Made by a program: the position numbers and the translations under genes
Notes under the pieces: model-generated
What the model saw: only the letters and a program-made list of their open reading frames with translations
Database searches by the model: none
Told to the model about the DNA's origin: nothing
Shown here: one piece after another, positions 63,766 to 64,000 of the stretch
Layout of the letters: each line of letters opens with the position of its first letter
How positions within the stretch are numbered: the stretch's first letter is position 1
NCBI GenBank assembly: GCA_030867875.1
Contig: JAOWCC010001634.1
Location: 38,204,403 to 38,268,402 of the forward strand
Length of the DNA: 64,000 nucleotides
Origin: Actinernus sp. WN-2022
Taxonomy: Eukaryota; Cnidaria; Anthozoa; Actiniaria; Actinernidae
Direction of reading: 5' to 3'

Positions 63766-64000
63766 ATCCCTAAATTACTGCATTTCGAATCTTCCTTCCT
63801 CAGGAACGACAGACTCGCTCTGATAGAGAAGCAGATTTCGGAATATGAAGACCAATACTTTTGCAGGCAACAGCTAGAATTAAGCCTCCGCTCTCTTTTC
63901 TTTCAGAGGCTTGAACAGATTAGATTATATTCTCGCCGTAGAAATATTTGAATTCCCAAACGCTACCTTAAAACATACATTACATATCCTGCAAAAGTCG
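63766..64000 (+). other. unassigned open frame at the window end
   Basis: 62-codon frame 63763-63951 with NDRLALIEKQISEYEDQYFC then RQQLELSLRSLF. No family recognised; it could be a downstream piece of the interrupted transposon. Low support. Confidence 0.25.

Overview
The window reads as nuclear DNA of an animal, most likely an anthozoan cnidarian (stony coral or relative). It is AT-rich and intron-dominated, with GT-AG exon boundaries and no bacterial-style gene packing. Its repeat families (a tRNA-derived SINE, CR1/L2-like LINEs with a PHD-type first ORF, Penelope-like elements, many short inverted-repeat elements) are ones I associate with corals and anemones. The organism call is inference; no database was searched.

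One host-like gene can be followed along the + strand for almost the whole window. It is an ornithine-decarboxylase-like gene (ODC/antizyme-inhibitor family) in eleven recognisable exons from 123 to 51782, with introns up to about 11 kb filled by transposons. Exon phases agree at every neighbouring junction and the pieces align in order with ODC: N-terminus, the Lys69-type PLP lysine (AVKCN), GFDCASK, YANTCKP, LMTFDNE, SFHVGS, INDG, the Cys360 region and [14 protein letters not shown] could not find the exons for the GGGFPG and EPGR motifs, which should lie between 40575 and 48613. The residue matching Asp361 is Ser. The locus is either a diverged non-decarboxylase paralogue, a pseudogene, or a gene whose middle exons I missed.

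The rest is mobile DNA. 0-12 kb: a repeat rich in TGACGTCA, GC-rich tandem repeats, a Ty3/gypsy 3' end with LTR, two Penelope-like copies, an internally deleted transposon carrying part of a RecQ-like helicase and part of a zinc-binding protein, and a foldback element split by a SINE. 12-26 kb: a satellite-like repeat, a LINE 3' fragment, a 387-bp MITE with a 7-bp target duplication, two exons of a probable transposon protein, a decayed LINE with PHD fingers, and an IS3EU-like element with a perfect 6-bp duplication. 26-40 kb: an inverted pair of SWIM/YqaJ-type remnants, a hAT-like MITE nested in another repeat, a TTAA-flanked element, a second copy of the 387-bp MITE, and elements with CTCAAGCATG ends, one holding satellite DNA. 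40-52 kb: a 5'-truncated LINE with a 553-residue RT ORF, a RecQ-bearing element with a perfect 9-bp duplication, another LINE fragment, and the last ODC exons. 52-64 kb: several inverted-repeat elements, two minisatellites, a THAP-like remnant, a near-perfect ~290-bp palindrome, a third RecQ-like remnant and a LINE tail.

The most interesting theme is a set of terminal-inverted-repeat elements flanked by 9-10 bp direct repeats. Two of them carry RecQ-like helicase fragments, and a third RecQ-like fragment lies behind a similar terminus.
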